A stretch of 64,000 nt of DNA from an uncultured Bacteroidales bacterium (GCA_902798615.1 CADBXL010000002.1:61644-125643); one strand, 5' to 3'; counted from the stretch's first letter, positions 1-10,175 are shown. The notes: generated by a model from the letters alone, not told the origin. Program-made: numbers and translations.

Positions 1-224
1 CTCTCAGCAGCACTTACACCGATAGAGAAGAGTGTGAAGAAGAATCCTTCATTTCCCTCAGGGAAGAGCAGGCGATTGAATGCGGCAAAGTTGATGTCAA
101 CAGCATTGAGGATAAGCTCAACAGAGACCAACATTGCTATCAGGTTACGGCGTGTAACGAATCCGAATACGCCGATGAAGAACAATATCGCACTAAGTAC
201 GAAGAAACATTCTACTGGTACCAT
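1..224 (-). CDS. nuoK: NADH-quinone oxidoreductase subunit K (NuoK), partial
   Basis: Small membrane subunit of respiratory complex I, part of the proton-pumping arm. The start is seen at 222-224 and about 74 codons are present before the window edge removes the C-terminus. The visible protein has hydrophobic helices and the family segment IAMLVSVELILNAVDINF, with the conserved membrane glutamate of helix 2. A strong AGGAGG lies about 10 nt upstream, inside the end of nuoJ, whose stop codon is only 2 bp away. This indicates translational coupling at the distal end of the nuo operon. Confidence 0.93.
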   Translation of the reverse strand, partial: MVPVECFFVLSAILFFIGVFGFVTRRNLIAMLVSVELILNAVDINFAAFNRLLFPEGNEGFFFTLFSIGVSAAE

Positions 225-226
225 AA

Positions 227-751
227 CTACTTATCCTCCTTCTGATTACGTGAAACAACAAGTCCGCCGATGATACATGCAAGCAGGAACAATGAGATGA
301 ACTCGAATGGGAGTACATACTGATACTTCTCAGAACCAACGAGAGCCTCACCGATAGCCTCCATAGAGACCTCAGAGTCTTCAACAGACATGAACTTGTC
401 GATGAAGAAGTTCTTGAGCATTACACCTACAACGGTTACACAGCCAATAAGTGACACGATAGCAGCACCTACGGCACGCTTGAAACTGAGTTTCTCAGCG
501 GCATCCTGAAGGTCACGACGACCAAGGAGCTGAATGGCGAAGATATAAATCATCGTCATACCACCAGCATAGATACTGAGCTGTGCCGCACCGAGGAAGG
601 TGTAGTCGAGCAGGAAGTAAAGACCTGCGATGGCGAACAGCACGAAAAGCAATGCAGTAACAGAACGCATGATACGCTTTGTGAATACTGCAGCAAGGGC
701 AGCTGCAATGATGACAACTGCGATGATTGCGAATACTATTATATTTGCCAT
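227..751 (-). CDS. nuoJ: NADH-quinone oxidoreductase subunit J (NuoJ)
   Basis: Membrane subunit of complex I, 174 aa, with five predicted hydrophobic helices. It carries the family pattern around residues 50-70 (a YAGGMTMIYIFAIQLLG-like segment), which corresponds to the conserved pi-bulge helix 3 region of NuoJ. The reading frame ends in a charged RNQKEDK tail. It sits 3 bp downstream of nuoI and 2 bp upstream of nuoK, so it is clearly cotranscribed. Length and position match the family; no oddities seen. Confidence 0.95.
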   Translation of the reverse strand: MANIIVFAIIAVVIIAAALAAVFTKRIMRSVTALLFVLFAIAGLYFLLDYTFLGAAQLSIYAGGMTMIYIFAIQLLGRRDLQDAAEKLSFKRAVGAAIVSLIGCVTVVGVMLKNFFIDKFMSVEDSEVSMEAIGEALVGSEKYQYVLPFEFISLFLLACIIGGLVVSRNQKEDK

Positions 752-754
752 GTC

Positions 755-1318
755 TTACTCCTCCTTCTTTGTTGGTTCAGCCTTTGGAGTAGCAGGAGCA
801 GGCTTTGGTGCTTCTGCAGCCTTGGCAGCAGCTATCCTTGCATTCTCCTCGTACTGCTTCATCTCCTCCTCAGTAGGAGCTACGTTAAGATGCTGTACGA
901 GTACATCACGACTGAATGTAGCGTTTTCAAAATCCTTGACAAACTTGATAGCACCAAAGTTGCACGCATTGACGCAAAGCTGACAGAACATACAGTCACC
1001 CAGGTCATACTGATAGTCAGTAAGGAGCTTCTTCTTCTTTCCGTCGGCTGTAACTACCATCTGCGATGTTATCTTGATAGTGCCATTAGGACACGCCTTC
1101 TCGCACAATGTGCATGCGGTACACTTGTTCTTGCCATTCTCATCAGTAACCATGACAAGAGTACCACGATGACGCTCAGCGATGTGCTGTGTCTTGCGGT
1201 TTTCTGGATACTGCTCAGTAACCTTGCGAGTCATGTACTCACCCATGGTGATGTCCATACCCGTAAGCAAGGTCTTGAGACCAGCCAGAGCACCGCCGAA
1301 ATATGATTTGTTACTCAT
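755..1318 (-). CDS. nuoI: NADH-quinone oxidoreductase subunit I (NuoI)
   Basis: Peripheral-arm subunit with two 4Fe-4S clusters (N6a/N6b) that pass electrons towards NuoB. The first cysteine motif is CTACTLCEKACP (about residues 62-73) and the second is CMFCQLCVNAC (about 109-119), both in the CxxCxxCxxxC form. The protein is 187 aa; the last 35 or so residues form an Ala/Pro/Lys/Glu-rich tail beyond the ferredoxin fold, which is unusual for the family core and probably disordered. It lies 14 bp after nuoH and 3 bp before nuoJ. Confidence 0.96.
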   Translation of the reverse strand: MSNKSYFGGALAGLKTLLTGMDITMGEYMTRKVTEQYPENRKTQHIAERHRGTLVMVTDENGKNKCTACTLCEKACPNGTIKITSQMVVTADGKKKKLLTDYQYDLGDCMFCQLCVNACNFGAIKFVKDFENATFSRDVLVQHLNVAPTEEEMKQYEENARIAAAKAAEAPKPAPATPKAEPTKKEE

Positions 1319-1332
1319 TATATTTACTTTAT

Positions 1333-2559
1333 TTACTTATCCTTCTTTATTGCGAGGTCAATACCTACAAGTTGCTGGTCCTGCTTGAACTGTGACTTGA
1401 ACTTCATTGCACGGGCAAAGATAACAGCAAGCACAACGATGATAACTACTGCTACTGCATAGCCGATGTAAACAATGCCTGTGAGGTTGAATGCTACGCA
1501 GACTGTCATCAGAACAAGGTTGAAGAGTGCCAATGGCATGAGGTACTTCCACTCAAGCTTCAGAATCTGGTCGATACGGAGACGTGGGAATGTCCACTTA
1601 ATCCACATAAGCAACCATACCATAGCGAATGCCTTGCCAAGGAACCAGACGATACCTGGGATGAGGTTCATTACACCGTCGAATGCCTCAACGCCGATGT
1701 GAACAGGACACCAGCCACCGAGGAATACGAGTGAGGTCATACCTGCTACGATGAACAGGTTGAGGAACTCTGCAAGGTAATAGAAGCCGAAGCCCATACC
1801 TGAGTATTCTGTGTGATAACCAGCAGTAAGCTCAGACTCAGCCTCTGCAAGGTCGAAAGGACCACGGTTAGCCTCTGCATTACCTGCGATGAGGAAGATG
1901 AAGAAAGCAATGAGGGCTGGGATATGTCCCTGGAAGATAAGCCATCCGAAAGGACCTGACTGTGCCTCTACGATGCCAGACACCTGCATTGTGCCTGTGA
2001 GGATAGTAGCAGTGATAAGGCAAAGACCAAGTGACATCTCATAGGAAATCATCTGAACGGCACCACGCATAGCAGATACGAGACCGTACTTGTTGTTTGA
2101 TGACCAACCTGCAAGGAAGACACCGATAACGCCTATTGCACTTACTGCTGTGTAGAGGAAGATACCTACGTTGAAGTCGAGGATTACAGCACCGTTGTTC
2201 CAAGGAAGGAAGGCAAAGGCACCTATAGAACCCATGATAACGAGGATAGGAGCAAGAGCGTAGAGAAGCTTATCAGCCTTGTCAACGAAGAAAATCTCCT
2301 TGATGAGCATCTTGAGAACGTCGGCAAAAACCTGAAGCAAGCCCCAAGGACCTACACGCATAGGGCCAAGACGGCACTGGAAATACGCACAGACCTTACG
2401 CTCCATGAATATCAGTGCGATGGCAAGAAGGGCATAGCCCACAATGATGAGCAAGCCCACGAGCACGCACTCGATAGTGATTGCCAGCCACGAAGGAAGA
2501 CCGAGGGTCAGTTGCAGCAGGCTATCAAACCATGTTGATACTATTGAAAAGTCGAACAT
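1333..2559 (-). CDS. nuoH: NADH-quinone oxidoreductase subunit H (NuoH)
   Basis: Membrane subunit at the junction of the peripheral and membrane arms, forming much of the quinone channel. At 408 aa it has eight or more hydrophobic helices and the hallmark cytosolic loop with ERKVCAYFQCRLGPMRVGPWG-type sequence near residues 50-70, and the acidic NRGPFDLAEAESELTAGYHTE-like loop in the middle (split here; about residues 230-250). A 117-bp gap separates it from nuoCD, longer than other gaps in the operon; I see only short CTAG-rich repeats there and no clear terminator. Confidence 0.96.
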   Translation of the reverse strand: MFDFSIVSTWFDSLLQLTLGLPSWLAITIECVLVGLLIIVGYALLAIALIFMERKVCAYFQCRLGPMRVGPWGLLQVFADVLKMLIKEIFFVDKADKLLYALAPILVIMGSIGAFAFLPWNNGAVILDFNVGIFLYTAVSAIGVIGVFLAGWSSNNKYGLVSAMRGAVQMISYEMSLGLCLITATILTGTMQVSGIVEAQSGPFGWLIFQGHIPALIAFFIFLIAGNAEANRGPFDLAEAESELTAGYHTEYSGMGFGFYYLAEFLNLFIVAGMTSLVFLGGWCPVHIGVEAFDGVMNLIPGIVWFLGKAFAMVWLLMWIKWTFPRLRIDQILKLEWKYLMPLALFNLVLMTVCVAFNLTGIVYIGYAVAVVIIVVLAVIFARAMKFKSQFKQDQQLVGIDLAIKKDK

Positions 2560-2676
2560 TGTTTTTCTTTATTATATATTATAAATAAGGTGTAACTCTG
2601 GAACTTCTAACTGTGCTAGTAAGACTAGGATTTCTAGCAAATCTAGCAAGCTATGCTTTTCCAGCTTATCCTCTTT

Positions 2677-4239
2677 TTATCTGTCGATATCAGGGATGAT
2701 GTAGTCAAGACCTGCACCAACTGCGATAAGGTCTGCCACCTTTGTACCGCGAAGCATATCATCAAGGGCACCAACGAGTGTGAGAGCCATTGGACGGAGC
2801 TTCATGCGATATGGAGACTTGTCACCACGGGAATCGAGATATACACCGAACTCACCACTTGTACCTTCACAAGCGAAGTACCACTGTCCTTCAGGAAGCT
2901 TGATAATCGGCTTCTGCTTGATGTAGTACTCACCTTCTGGGATATTGTCAATGAGTTGCTCTATGATTCTGATAGACTGCTCAATCTCCTTGATACGGAG
3001 ATAGTAGCGGTCCTGTGCATCACAGTTGTCGAGGACAACCTGATTCCAGTCCACCTTATCATAGGCTGCGTATGGATAGTTCTTACGAAGATCGTTAGCC
3101 CACTGTGAGGCACGACCGTTAGAACCTGACATACCATGAGAGATAGCATCTTCCTTAGAGATACAACCTACGTTCTCAAGACGCTGGTGAGTGATTACGT
3201 TGTCACCGAAGACATTTACGTACTCAGAGAGCTTTGGCTTGAGGTATGCACAGAGTTTCTTGACATTCTCCTGGAAGTGCTCGTCGATATCATCCTGAAG
3301 ACCACCGATACGATAGTAGTTCTGGATAAGGCGACCACCTGTTGTCTCCTCCATGCAGTTGAGCACATACTCACGGTCACGCATACAGTAAAGGAACGCT
3401 GTGAGAGCACCGAGGTCCTGAGCATAACAGCCGAGATAGAGAAGATGACCGTCAATACGCTGAAGCTCATCCATGATTGTACGGATAACCTTGATACGGT
3501 CAGAGAGTTCTACACCAAGTGCCTCCTCGATAACGCCACAGATAGCGTGACGGTTAATCATAGCAGAGAGGTAGTTCAGACGGTCTGTCATTGCCAGTGT
3601 CTGTGGGTAGGTCATGCTCTCAAACATTTTCTCGATACCACGGTGGATATATCCGAGATGTGGAACGATACGCTTTACCGTCTCACCATCGAGAACAGTC
3701 TCAAGACGAAGCACACCGTGTGTAGATGGGTGCTGAGGACCGATATTGATTACGAACTCATCATCGCCGAAGAGTTGAACCTGCTTCTCAACGAGGTTTC
3801 CGTTCTTGTCGAGACTATACTGCATGGTATAGTTAGGCTCTTCATCGTCCTCAAGTGTATAACCCTCCTGGGCAACAAAGTCCTTACGGAGAGGATATCC
3901 CTTGAAGTCGTTACGAAGGAAGAGGCGACGCATATCAGGATGACCGAGGAACTTGATACCGAGGAAATCAAACACCTCACGTTCGAGCAGGTTAGCACAC
4001 TTATAGAGGGAAGTGATACTCCATATTACATCAGAGTCACCCTTCTTCTCTGCTATTGTCTTTACAGAGATACGCTCATGAGTGTCGGTATTCTCAAGGA
4101 TGTAGATACATCCGAGACCTTCCTCACCAAAATCCTCACCAATGATAGTAACGAGATAATCGAAATGCTTCTCGTCATGGAGCTTTGCCATTGCAGAGGC
4201 AAACTCGCTGAAAGAATAGACTATGTTATTAAGTTTCAT
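2677..4239 (-). CDS. nuoC: Fused NADH-quinone oxidoreductase subunits C and D (NuoCD)
   Basis: Peripheral-arm subunit of complex I in which NuoC (about residues 1-150, 30-kDa subunit) and NuoD (about 160-520, 49-kDa subunit) are one 520-aa chain. The NuoD half begins with FVINIGPQHPSTHGVLRLE, the conserved quinone-site segment with the histidines HPSTH. The C-terminus GAGLDYIIPDIDR matches the family. The fusion is a known feature of several Bacteroidetes and gammaproteobacterial operons. It is 14 bp downstream of nuoB. Confidence 0.96.
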   Translation of the reverse strand: MKLNNIVYSFSEFASAMAKLHDEKHFDYLVTIIGEDFGEEGLGCIYILENTDTHERISVKTIAEKKGDSDVIWSITSLYKCANLLEREVFDFLGIKFLGHPDMRRLFLRNDFKGYPLRKDFVAQEGYTLEDDEEPNYTMQYSLDKNGNLVEKQVQLFGDDEFVINIGPQHPSTHGVLRLETVLDGETVKRIVPHLGYIHRGIEKMFESMTYPQTLAMTDRLNYLSAMINRHAICGVIEEALGVELSDRIKVIRTIMDELQRIDGHLLYLGCYAQDLGALTAFLYCMRDREYVLNCMEETTGGRLIQNYYRIGGLQDDIDEHFQENVKKLCAYLKPKLSEYVNVFGDNVITHQRLENVGCISKEDAISHGMSGSNGRASQWANDLRKNYPYAAYDKVDWNQVVLDNCDAQDRYYLRIKEIEQSIRIIEQLIDNIPEGEYYIKQKPIIKLPEGQWYFACEGTSGEFGVYLDSRGDKSPYRMKLRPMALTLVGALDDMLRGTKVADLIAVGAGLDYIIPDIDR

Positions 4240-4253
4240 TCCGTTTATCCTCC

Positions 4254-4940
4254 TTAGTGAATTGTATTGTTAATTTCCTTCTTTACAGCCTCGGTAACTT
4301 TACCAGCCGTAGCCTTCATCTCCTCGATGAACTTCTTAGGCACGTCTGTTACCTTGATTGCATCAGGGTTCTTCTCCTTGCGGTTCACACCACCAAAGAA
4401 CTTCTCAACCTTGACCTTACGCTGAAGCTGCATCATTCCGTAAAGGATTGCCTCTGGACGTGGAGGGCATCCTGGGATATACACATCGACAGGAAGGAAC
4501 TCATCAATACCGCGAACTACATGGTAACTAGATTTGAATGGACCACCAGAGATAGCGCATCCGCCAACAGCGACAACGTACTTAGGCTCTGCCATTTCAT
4601 CATACAGACGCTTGAGAGCAGGTGCCATCTTGTGTGTAATGGTTCCTGCACACATAATGAGGTCTGCCTGACGTGGTGAGTTACGAGTTACCTCGAAACC
4701 GAAACGGGCAAAGTCATAACGAGCACAACCGCAGGCCATGAACTCAATACCGCAGCATGATGTTGCGAAGGTTAGAGCCCAAAGAGAATTACTGCGTCCC
4801 CAGTTAATCAAGGCATCAAGATTACCTACAACACAGTTTACGCCACCTTCATTAAGTTCCTTAATCATTGACTCGAGCGTCTCGTTGTCCTTCCATTCAT
4901 CGTATGGAATAGACTTGATAGAAGGCTTTCTTACTTCCAT
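4254..4940 (-). CDS. nuoB: NADH-quinone oxidoreductase subunit B (NuoB)
   Basis: Subunit carrying the terminal 4Fe-4S cluster N2 next to the quinone site. The adjacent cysteines appear in [14 protein letters not shown] and later in PGCPPRPEA, as the family requires. I chose the ATG at 4938-4940 rather than one seven codons upstream because AAAGGAG sits 7 nt before it; the protein is then 228 aa and overlaps the end of nuoA by 10 bp (ATGGAAGTAA). The last 35 residues are a Lys/Glu-rich extension beyond the usual family end. Confidence 0.94.
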   Translation of the reverse strand: MEVRKPSIKSIPYDEWKDNETLESMIKELNEGGVNCVVGNLDALINWGRSNSLWALTFATSCCGIEFMACGCARYDFARFGFEVTRNSPRQADLIMCAGTITHKMAPALKRLYDEMAEPKYVVAVGGCAISGGPFKSSYHVVRGIDEFLPVDVYIPGCPPRPEAILYGMMQLQRKVKVEKFFGGVNRKEKNPDAIKVTDVPKKFIEEMKATAGKVTEAVKKEINNTIH

Positions 4941-5281
4941 TCGAGCGCTCCTTTCCGCCATGCATAAGCAAGGCCAAATACAAGTACAAGCATGAAGAAG
5001 CCAATGCTCATCAGTGCCATAGTACCAAATTGGTTAACTACTACTGCCCAAGGGTAAAGGAATACAGTTTCCACATCGAACATAAGGAAAAGGATGGCAA
5101 AGAGATAGTAACCCACATGCATAGGAAGCCATGAGCTTCCGCGTGTAGGAATACCACACTCGAATGGTTCACCTTTTACCTTGTTGTAAGTGCGTGGACC
5201 CAGCAACTTTGCTGTGATGTACGCCGCTACCACCAAGAAGACAGCCGTTATAATAACGGTTACAAACAAAGTGAAATACAT
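4931..5281 (-). CDS. nuoA: NADH-quinone oxidoreductase subunit A (NuoA)
   Basis: First gene of the nuo operon, 116 aa, three membrane helices. It has the family motif around residues 37-60 ([10 protein letters not shown], the quinone-loop cysteine) and [17 protein letters not shown]. Order seen is A-B-CD-H-I-J-K; no nuoE, F or G lie between nuoCD and nuoH, consistent with the Bacteroidetes complex I that lacks the NADH-oxidising module. A TAnnTTTG box stands about 45 bp upstream. Confidence 0.95.
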   Translation of the reverse strand: MYFTLFVTVIITAVFLVVAAYITAKLLGPRTYNKVKGEPFECGIPTRGSSWLPMHVGYYLFAILFLMFDVETVFLYPWAVVVNQFGTMALMSIGFFMLVLVFGLAYAWRKGALEWK

Positions 5282-5324
5282 AGATTGTATAAAATAAAAA
5301 ATTAATTTAGCTCTAAATCAACTG

Positions 5325-5332
5325 CAAAGTTA
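5325..5332 (-). promoter_or_regulatory. Putative promoter of the nuo operon
   Basis: On the minus strand the box TAACTTTG matches the Bacteroidetes -7 consensus TAnnTTTG. A T-rich TTTT stretch lies 20 nt further upstream in the -33 position. The predicted transcript would start about 40 nt before nuoA. Confidence 0.65.
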
Positions 5333-5447
5333 CTAAAAAATATTAACAACAGAAAAGAATTGAAAGGAAAAATCCCACGTGATTTGCAGAAATGAAAAAA
5401 ATAGTACATTTTTTAGTAAAAACATACAGAATATAAATAAAATTTAT

Positions 5448-5455
5448 TACCTTTG
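5448..5455 (+). promoter_or_regulatory. Putative promoter of the hybrid two-component regulator
   Basis: TACCTTTG matches the Bacteroidetes -7 box and precedes the ATG at 5510 by about 55 nt. I do not see a good TTTG at -33, so the promoter may be weak or activator dependent. Confidence 0.55.
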
Positions 5456-5509
5456 CAGACAATAATTAGTAAAAACACCTTATAATTTCCCAAATAGAAA
5501 ACATCAATA

Positions 5510-8500
5510 ATGACTAAAAGACTGCTGGTATTCCTTACCTGCTTTTTCAATATAAACCTACAGTACCTCCATTCAGAAGAGCTATCATTTGTTGCGCACA
5601 AATTTACGGTGGCCGATGGTCTCCCCAGCAACAATATCCGCGAGCTCGTACAAGATGGAGACGGCTATATATGGCTTGGTACGACAGGAGGACTATGCCG
5701 TTTCGATGGCTATCAGTTTGTTATTTTCAACACTTTCAATAATCCATCCAAAGGCAGTAACACTCTTCATGTCGGACAGGTAAATTTCTCAGACAAAGGA
5801 AGTTCTATATGGATTAACACATCGTCACTTCTCACAGCTTGTTACCTAACCAAGACTGGACAATTCATCGACTATACAGGATTTGGTGGACAATACAGTC
5901 TGTACAGTAAGCGCCTTGAAACCCCAAATGATATTTGGCTATACGACATAACCACAGGTGCAAGACGAATTACATACACCGACGGAAAATTCTCAGCAAC
6001 CGACTACAATGCGAAAAGCGGATTGCCTAACAATCACGCTATCAAGGCAATAGAAAGTTCTAAAGGCTACACATGGATTGTAACAAAAAGAGGTTTTTCC
6101 ATAGTTGACCCAAAAGGAAGAGCTAAAATCAAGGATTACAGAACTGAATTCAAAGGCGGTGAAGCATGGGGAGATTATGTCATGCTGATTGCAGGTAATG
6201 AGGTGTTCAAATTCAATGCCACAGGTTCGAATATGACACGCCATGCCCTACCCTCTCCCATGGGTGACCTCAATACTGTTACCAGTACTATAACAATCAA
6301 TGGAAAACTATTCATCTTCACAAAAGAGAAAGTTGTTGTTTTCGATATAATGACAGGAACTTTTTCAATTTCAGAAGAATATGATATCAAGGGAGGAATA
6401 ATCCAGCAATCCACAGCCCATTACACCCTTGTTGCCAATAAAGGTACAACGCTTTGGATTATCGACAGAGAGGCTAACATTCAGAAACTGAATATCATAG
6501 ATGAAATTCATATTAGTACGGAGAAAAACCGTATCTACACCGTTGCTGAAGATAAAGAAGGACTCCTATATATAGCCACATATGGCAATGGACTATTCAT
6601 TTACAATCCAAAAACACGCGAAATCCTTGGTCATTACACCCAAAAAGACGGTTTCTTTAACAACGACTACCTTCAAGAGATTTTGATAGACCGAGAAGGC
6701 AACATTTGGGTAAGTTCTGAGACAGCAGGCCTTTCATGCCTGAGCAGGGACGATTGTGCAGAAAGTTACTATCGTATGCTCACTCATGGAGACATAGGTG
6801 AATGGAGCAACAATATCCGTTCTATCACATGGGCTAAGAATGAGGATAACATATGGCTTTCCACCAAGGATAACAAACTCTATAACTACAATCCGACAAG
6901 CGGAAACATCTCTCTCTACAAGACTCTGAATGCCCCCGTCTTCTCTACCCTACTCGACAGCAAGGGAAAGATGTGGGTTGGAACACGAGGAACTGGTCTG
7001 TTCATTGACGACAAGCAATACAATGAGAATGACAGCATCAGTCTGATTAGCAATGATATATACAAAATAGTAGAGGACAAGATTGGAAGAATTTGGTTGG
7101 CTACATGGCAAGGCGGCCTTCATGTAACAGACAACAAAGAAGGCCAACCTCTGTATTTCACGAACTTCCTTATAACCTCGTATAATGAAAAACGTCAGCA
7201 CGACCTTTGCTTTGGTGATGACGGCGACCTCTGGGTTGCGACTAACAATGGTCTATATGTCGTAAATACGAATAAGAAAGCTATAACCAATAAGGACTTC
7301 ACGAACTACAACACACAGAACGGTTCTCTTCCAACAAACGAAATCGTATGCCTTTACTTTGACAAAGAATCTCACACTCTATGGGCAGGCACCACAGGTT
7401 GCGGTGTCATACAGATGCAGATTGGCGGAAACCGCAAAATAAAGAATATCAAGACTATAGACCGTTCTGCCGGACTCGCGAACAACATTGTAAAGGCTAT
7501 TCTAAAGGATAAAAACGGTTTTATCTGGGTAAGTACCGAGGAAGGTCTTTCGCGTATAGAGCCTAAGACAGGAGCTGTACGTACAATTCATATCGGACCA
7601 AGTTTACAGAGTAATATCTTTGCAGAAAATGCCGCCCTTATCACAAAGGACGGAAGAATGATATTCGGAACAGGTTATGGCTTGGCTATAGTCCGTCCAA
7701 ATAGCGCAAAGTCTTTGAACATCAAGAATGTAAACGTATGTATCACAGAGCTTCGCATCAATGGAACATCTGTATATAACTCTCCTGATATGGACGACAA
7801 ACAGCGTGCCTATGCATCAGAGGGAGCCATAGAACTCACCCATAAGCAGAACTCCATAACAATATTCTTCTCAAACTTCATTTTCTCACAGGCTGGAACT
7901 TCCATTTATCAATACAAGATGGAAGGAACAGACAAAGACTGGCGTCCGGCTACATCCGTAAATTACGTGGAATATGCCAATATGTCACCGGGAAAATACA
8001 CATTTAAGGTACGTACTCTCGTAGATGGTAACTGGATTGAAGGAAAACCATTCGATATCATTATCAACCAACCACTCTATAACACCTGGTGGGCATGGTT
8101 GTTATACCTTATATTAATAGCATCGGGCGGTACATATCTGTATATGCAATGGAAAAAGAATTTCCAACTTCAGCACGAAATAAGCCTGAACAAGGAACTT
8201 TCTGAGTTCCGTCTGAACTTCTTCACACACGTTACACACGAATTCCGCACTCCACTTGCAATTATCTCCAATTCAATGGATGCTCTAACTAACGCAAATA
8301 CTCCTCAGACGACCCAGAAAGCTGCTATAAAATCGGCGAAACGAGGAACAAACCGCATGCTTCGTCTGGTAAATGAGTTAATGGAATTCCGAAAGCTATC
8401 AGTTGGAGTTTCACGCCTTGCCGTAGAAAAGAGCGATATCATAGGTTTCATACGCAATATATACCAAGACCTATGGGCAATAAGCAAGCGCAAGGAGATA

Positions 8501-9841
8501 GACATGACCTTCACTCCTTTCGCCAAGGAATATCTACTCACCTTTGACCATGCTAAGGTAGAGACGATTGTGTTTAACATCGTATCAAATGCCGTAAAAT
8601 ACACCCCACAGAAAGGACATATTTCTATCAAAATACTTCTCGATGAACAAAATGGGAATATCTCCATTACTGTGGAAGATTCAGGTAACGGCATAAGTAA
8701 GGAACAGGAAAAAGAACTGTTCCGTCCATTCATGCATGGTCTTGTATCTCAGGGAGGTATGGGAATAGGCTTGTATTCTGCAAAAGAAATGGCACGACTT
8801 CACCACGGAGACATAACATACAAGAAATCTGATGAATTGGGCGGTGCTAAGTTCACTATTACACTTCCTGCTACCGAGGACATCTACACAGCCGAGGAAT
8901 ACATACAGGACCTTGCAATCCACACAGAAACCAACGAGGATAATAGCGTAGTAGAGGAAGTCATCCATAATATGCATACAGAATCACTCAACGATATCAC
9001 CCTTGCTATCATTGAGGACGACATGGATATGCTCGAGCAGATATCTTCCGCTATGAGCCAGTATTTCCACGTCAATACATATATGAATGGAGAAGAAGCC
9101 ATAAAAGGCATAACAGAAACCAAGCCTGATGTCATCATAAGCGATGTCATGCTTCCTGATACAACAGGTTACGAGATTGTAAAGAAACTTCGTAGTGAAG
9201 CAGCCTTCCTCAACACGCCTATCATCATGCTTACCGCCCTTGATGACGAACGACACCAGATGAAAGGATATGAAGCTGGTGCTGATGACTACGTAACAAA
9301 ACCTTGCAATTTCCGTGTTCTGCTCGCCCGTATCGTGCAGCTTTATACATGGGCACATAAACGCGAGCAACAGGTCATCGCAATGACAACTGAGCCTAAT
9401 ATCAGTACGGAGGAAACTGTTGATGCAAATATTCTTCAAGGAGAGAACTGCGAAACGACTGTGGATAATCCTTCAACAAAGTCACCTGCTACAGTAACTC
9501 CAAAACAAATAACCCTATCTCCGCTCGACAAGAAATTCAAAGAAACCCTTGAATATCTCGTCACACAACATATAAGCGACCATGACTTTACGGTTGACAG
9601 ACTTGCCTCATTAATGCAAATGGGCCACACGAAGTTCTACGGTCGAATGAAAGAGGTTTTGGGCGTTAGTCCAAACAAGTACCTTATGAACGAGAAAATG
9701 CGTATTGCCGCAGATCTTATCCTCGAAGGAAAATATTCTATCGCAGAGGTTAGTTTCAAAGTCGGCTTTATGGATCAAAGCTATTTCAATAAATGCTTCA
9801 AGCAATACTATGGTTGTGTACCTAGCAAATACGGGAAGTAG
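5510..9841 (+). CDS. Hybrid two-component system sensor/regulator (HTCS)
   Basis: One-chain regulator of 1443 aa that senses a periplasmic ligand and binds DNA in the cytoplasm. Order: signal peptide (1-22); two beta-propellers of Reg_prop repeats (about 30-780, many WLGT/WVGT/IWVST strands); Y_Y_Y domain (about 790-852); one membrane helix (about 858-880); HisKA with phospho-acceptor His910 in HEFRTPL; HATPase (about 1010-1125, DSGNGISKEQ and GMGIGLYSAKEM); receiver with Asp1212 in ISDVMLPD; AraC-type HTH (about 1340-1443). Most HTCS regulate adjacent polysaccharide-utilisation genes, but no susC/susD or glycosidase is nearby, so its target is unknown. Confidence 0.97.
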   Translation: MTKRLLVFLTCFFNINLQYLHSEELSFVAHKFTVADGLPSNNIRELVQDGDGYIWLGTTGGLCRFDGYQFVIFNTFNNPSKGSNTLHVGQVNFSDKGSSIWINTSSLLTACYLTKTGQFIDYTGFGGQYSLYSKRLETPNDIWLYDITTGARRITYTDGKFSATDYNAKSGLPNNHAIKAIESSKGYTWIVTKRGFSIVDPKGRAKIKDYRTEFKGGEAWGDYVMLIAGNEVFKFNATGSNMTRHALPSPMGDLNTVTSTITINGKLFIFTKEKVVVFDIMTGTFSISEEYDIKGGIIQQSTAHYTLVANKGTTLWIIDREANIQKLNIIDEIHISTEKNRIYTVAEDKEGLLYIATYGNGLFIYNPKTREILGHYTQKDGFFNNDYLQEILIDREGNIWVSSETAGLSCLSRDDCAESYYRMLTHGDIGEWSNNIRSITWAKNEDNIWLSTKDNKLYNYNPTSGNISLYKTLNAPVFSTLLDSKGKMWVGTRGTGLFIDDKQYNENDSISLISNDIYKIVEDKIGRIWLATWQGGLHVTDNKEGQPLYFTNFLITSYNEKRQHDLCFGDDGDLWVATNNGLYVVNTNKKAITNKDFTNYNTQNGSLPTNEIVCLYFDKESHTLWAGTTGCGVIQMQIGGNRKIKNIKTIDRSAGLANNIVKAILKDKNGFIWVSTEEGLSRIEPKTGAVRTIHIGPSLQSNIFAENAALITKDGRMIFGTGYGLAIVRPNSAKSLNIKNVNVCITELRINGTSVYNSPDMDDKQRAYASEGAIELTHKQNSITIFFSNFIFSQAGTSIYQYKMEGTDKDWRPATSVNYVEYANMSPGKYTFKVRTLVDGNWIEGKPFDIIINQPLYNTWWAWLLYLILIASGGTYLYMQWKKNFQLQHEISLNKELSEFRLNFFTHVTHEFRTPLAIISNSMDALTNANTPQTTQKAAIKSAKRGTNRMLRLVNELMEFRKLSVGVSRLAVEKSDIIGFIRNIYQDLWAISKRKEIDMTFTPFAKEYLLTFDHAKVETIVFNIVSNAVKYTPQKGHISIKILLDEQNGNISITVEDSGNGISKEQEKELFRPFMHGLVSQGGMGIGLYSAKEMARLHHGDITYKKSDELGGAKFTITLPATEDIYTAEEYIQDLAIHTETNEDNSVVEEVIHNMHTESLNDITLAIIEDDMDMLEQISSAMSQYFHVNTYMNGEEAIKGITETKPDVIISDVMLPDTTGYEIVKKLRSEAAFLNTPIIMLTALDDERHQMKGYEAGADDYVTKPCNFRVLLARIVQLYTWAHKREQQVIAMTTEPNISTEETVDANILQGENCETTVDNPSTKSPATVTPKQITLSPLDKKFKETLEYLVTQHISDHDFTVDRLASLMQMGHTKFYGRMKEVLGVSPNKYLMNEKMRIAADLILEGKYSIAEVSFKVGFMDQSYFNKCFKQYYGCVPSKYGK

Positions 9842-9927
9842 TTTTGAGTTGGAGTAAAGTAGAAAGTGTAAAGTGGAGAGAGGAAAGAGAAAGAGGAAAG
9901 TGTAAAGAGGATGGAGAATTGCTGCAT

Positions 9928-9966
9928 AAAAAAATTGGATAGGCACGCTTGCCTATCCATTTTTTC
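9928..9966. terminator. Bidirectional rho-independent terminator after the HTCS gene
   Basis: Perfect 9-bp stem GGATAGGCA/TGCCTATCC (9937-9945 and 9950-9958) with a 4-nt loop, preceded by an A-tract and followed by a T-tract. It can stop the HTCS transcript and any minus-strand readthrough from kdsA. Confidence 0.85.
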
Positions 9967-10149
9967 GATACATACATTAAGTCAACTAACTAATACTTAA
10001 TTGTGATTACCTAACATAAAACCTATTTTCTTATTTCTGATGCAAAGATATGATTTTTCTGTAGATTTCATTACGGAAAATCATTCAAAAATTAGTAAAA
10101 TATTACGGAAATCACGTTTTTATAGTATTATAAGGCCTATAAAATGAAA

Positions 10150-10175
10150 TTTTCCTACTTTTTCAAGTAGGAAAA
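10150..10175 (-). terminator. Terminator-like hairpin after kdsA
   Basis: Stem TTTTCCTAC/GTAGGAAAA (10150-10158 and 10167-10175), 65 bp past the kdsA stop on the minus strand, followed by a T-rich stretch. The stem is AT-rich and weaker than the one at 9937. The rest of 9967-10240 is AT-rich with isolated TAnnTTTG-like boxes (10043-10050 minus, 10191-10198 plus) that have no gene behind them. Confidence 0.5.
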
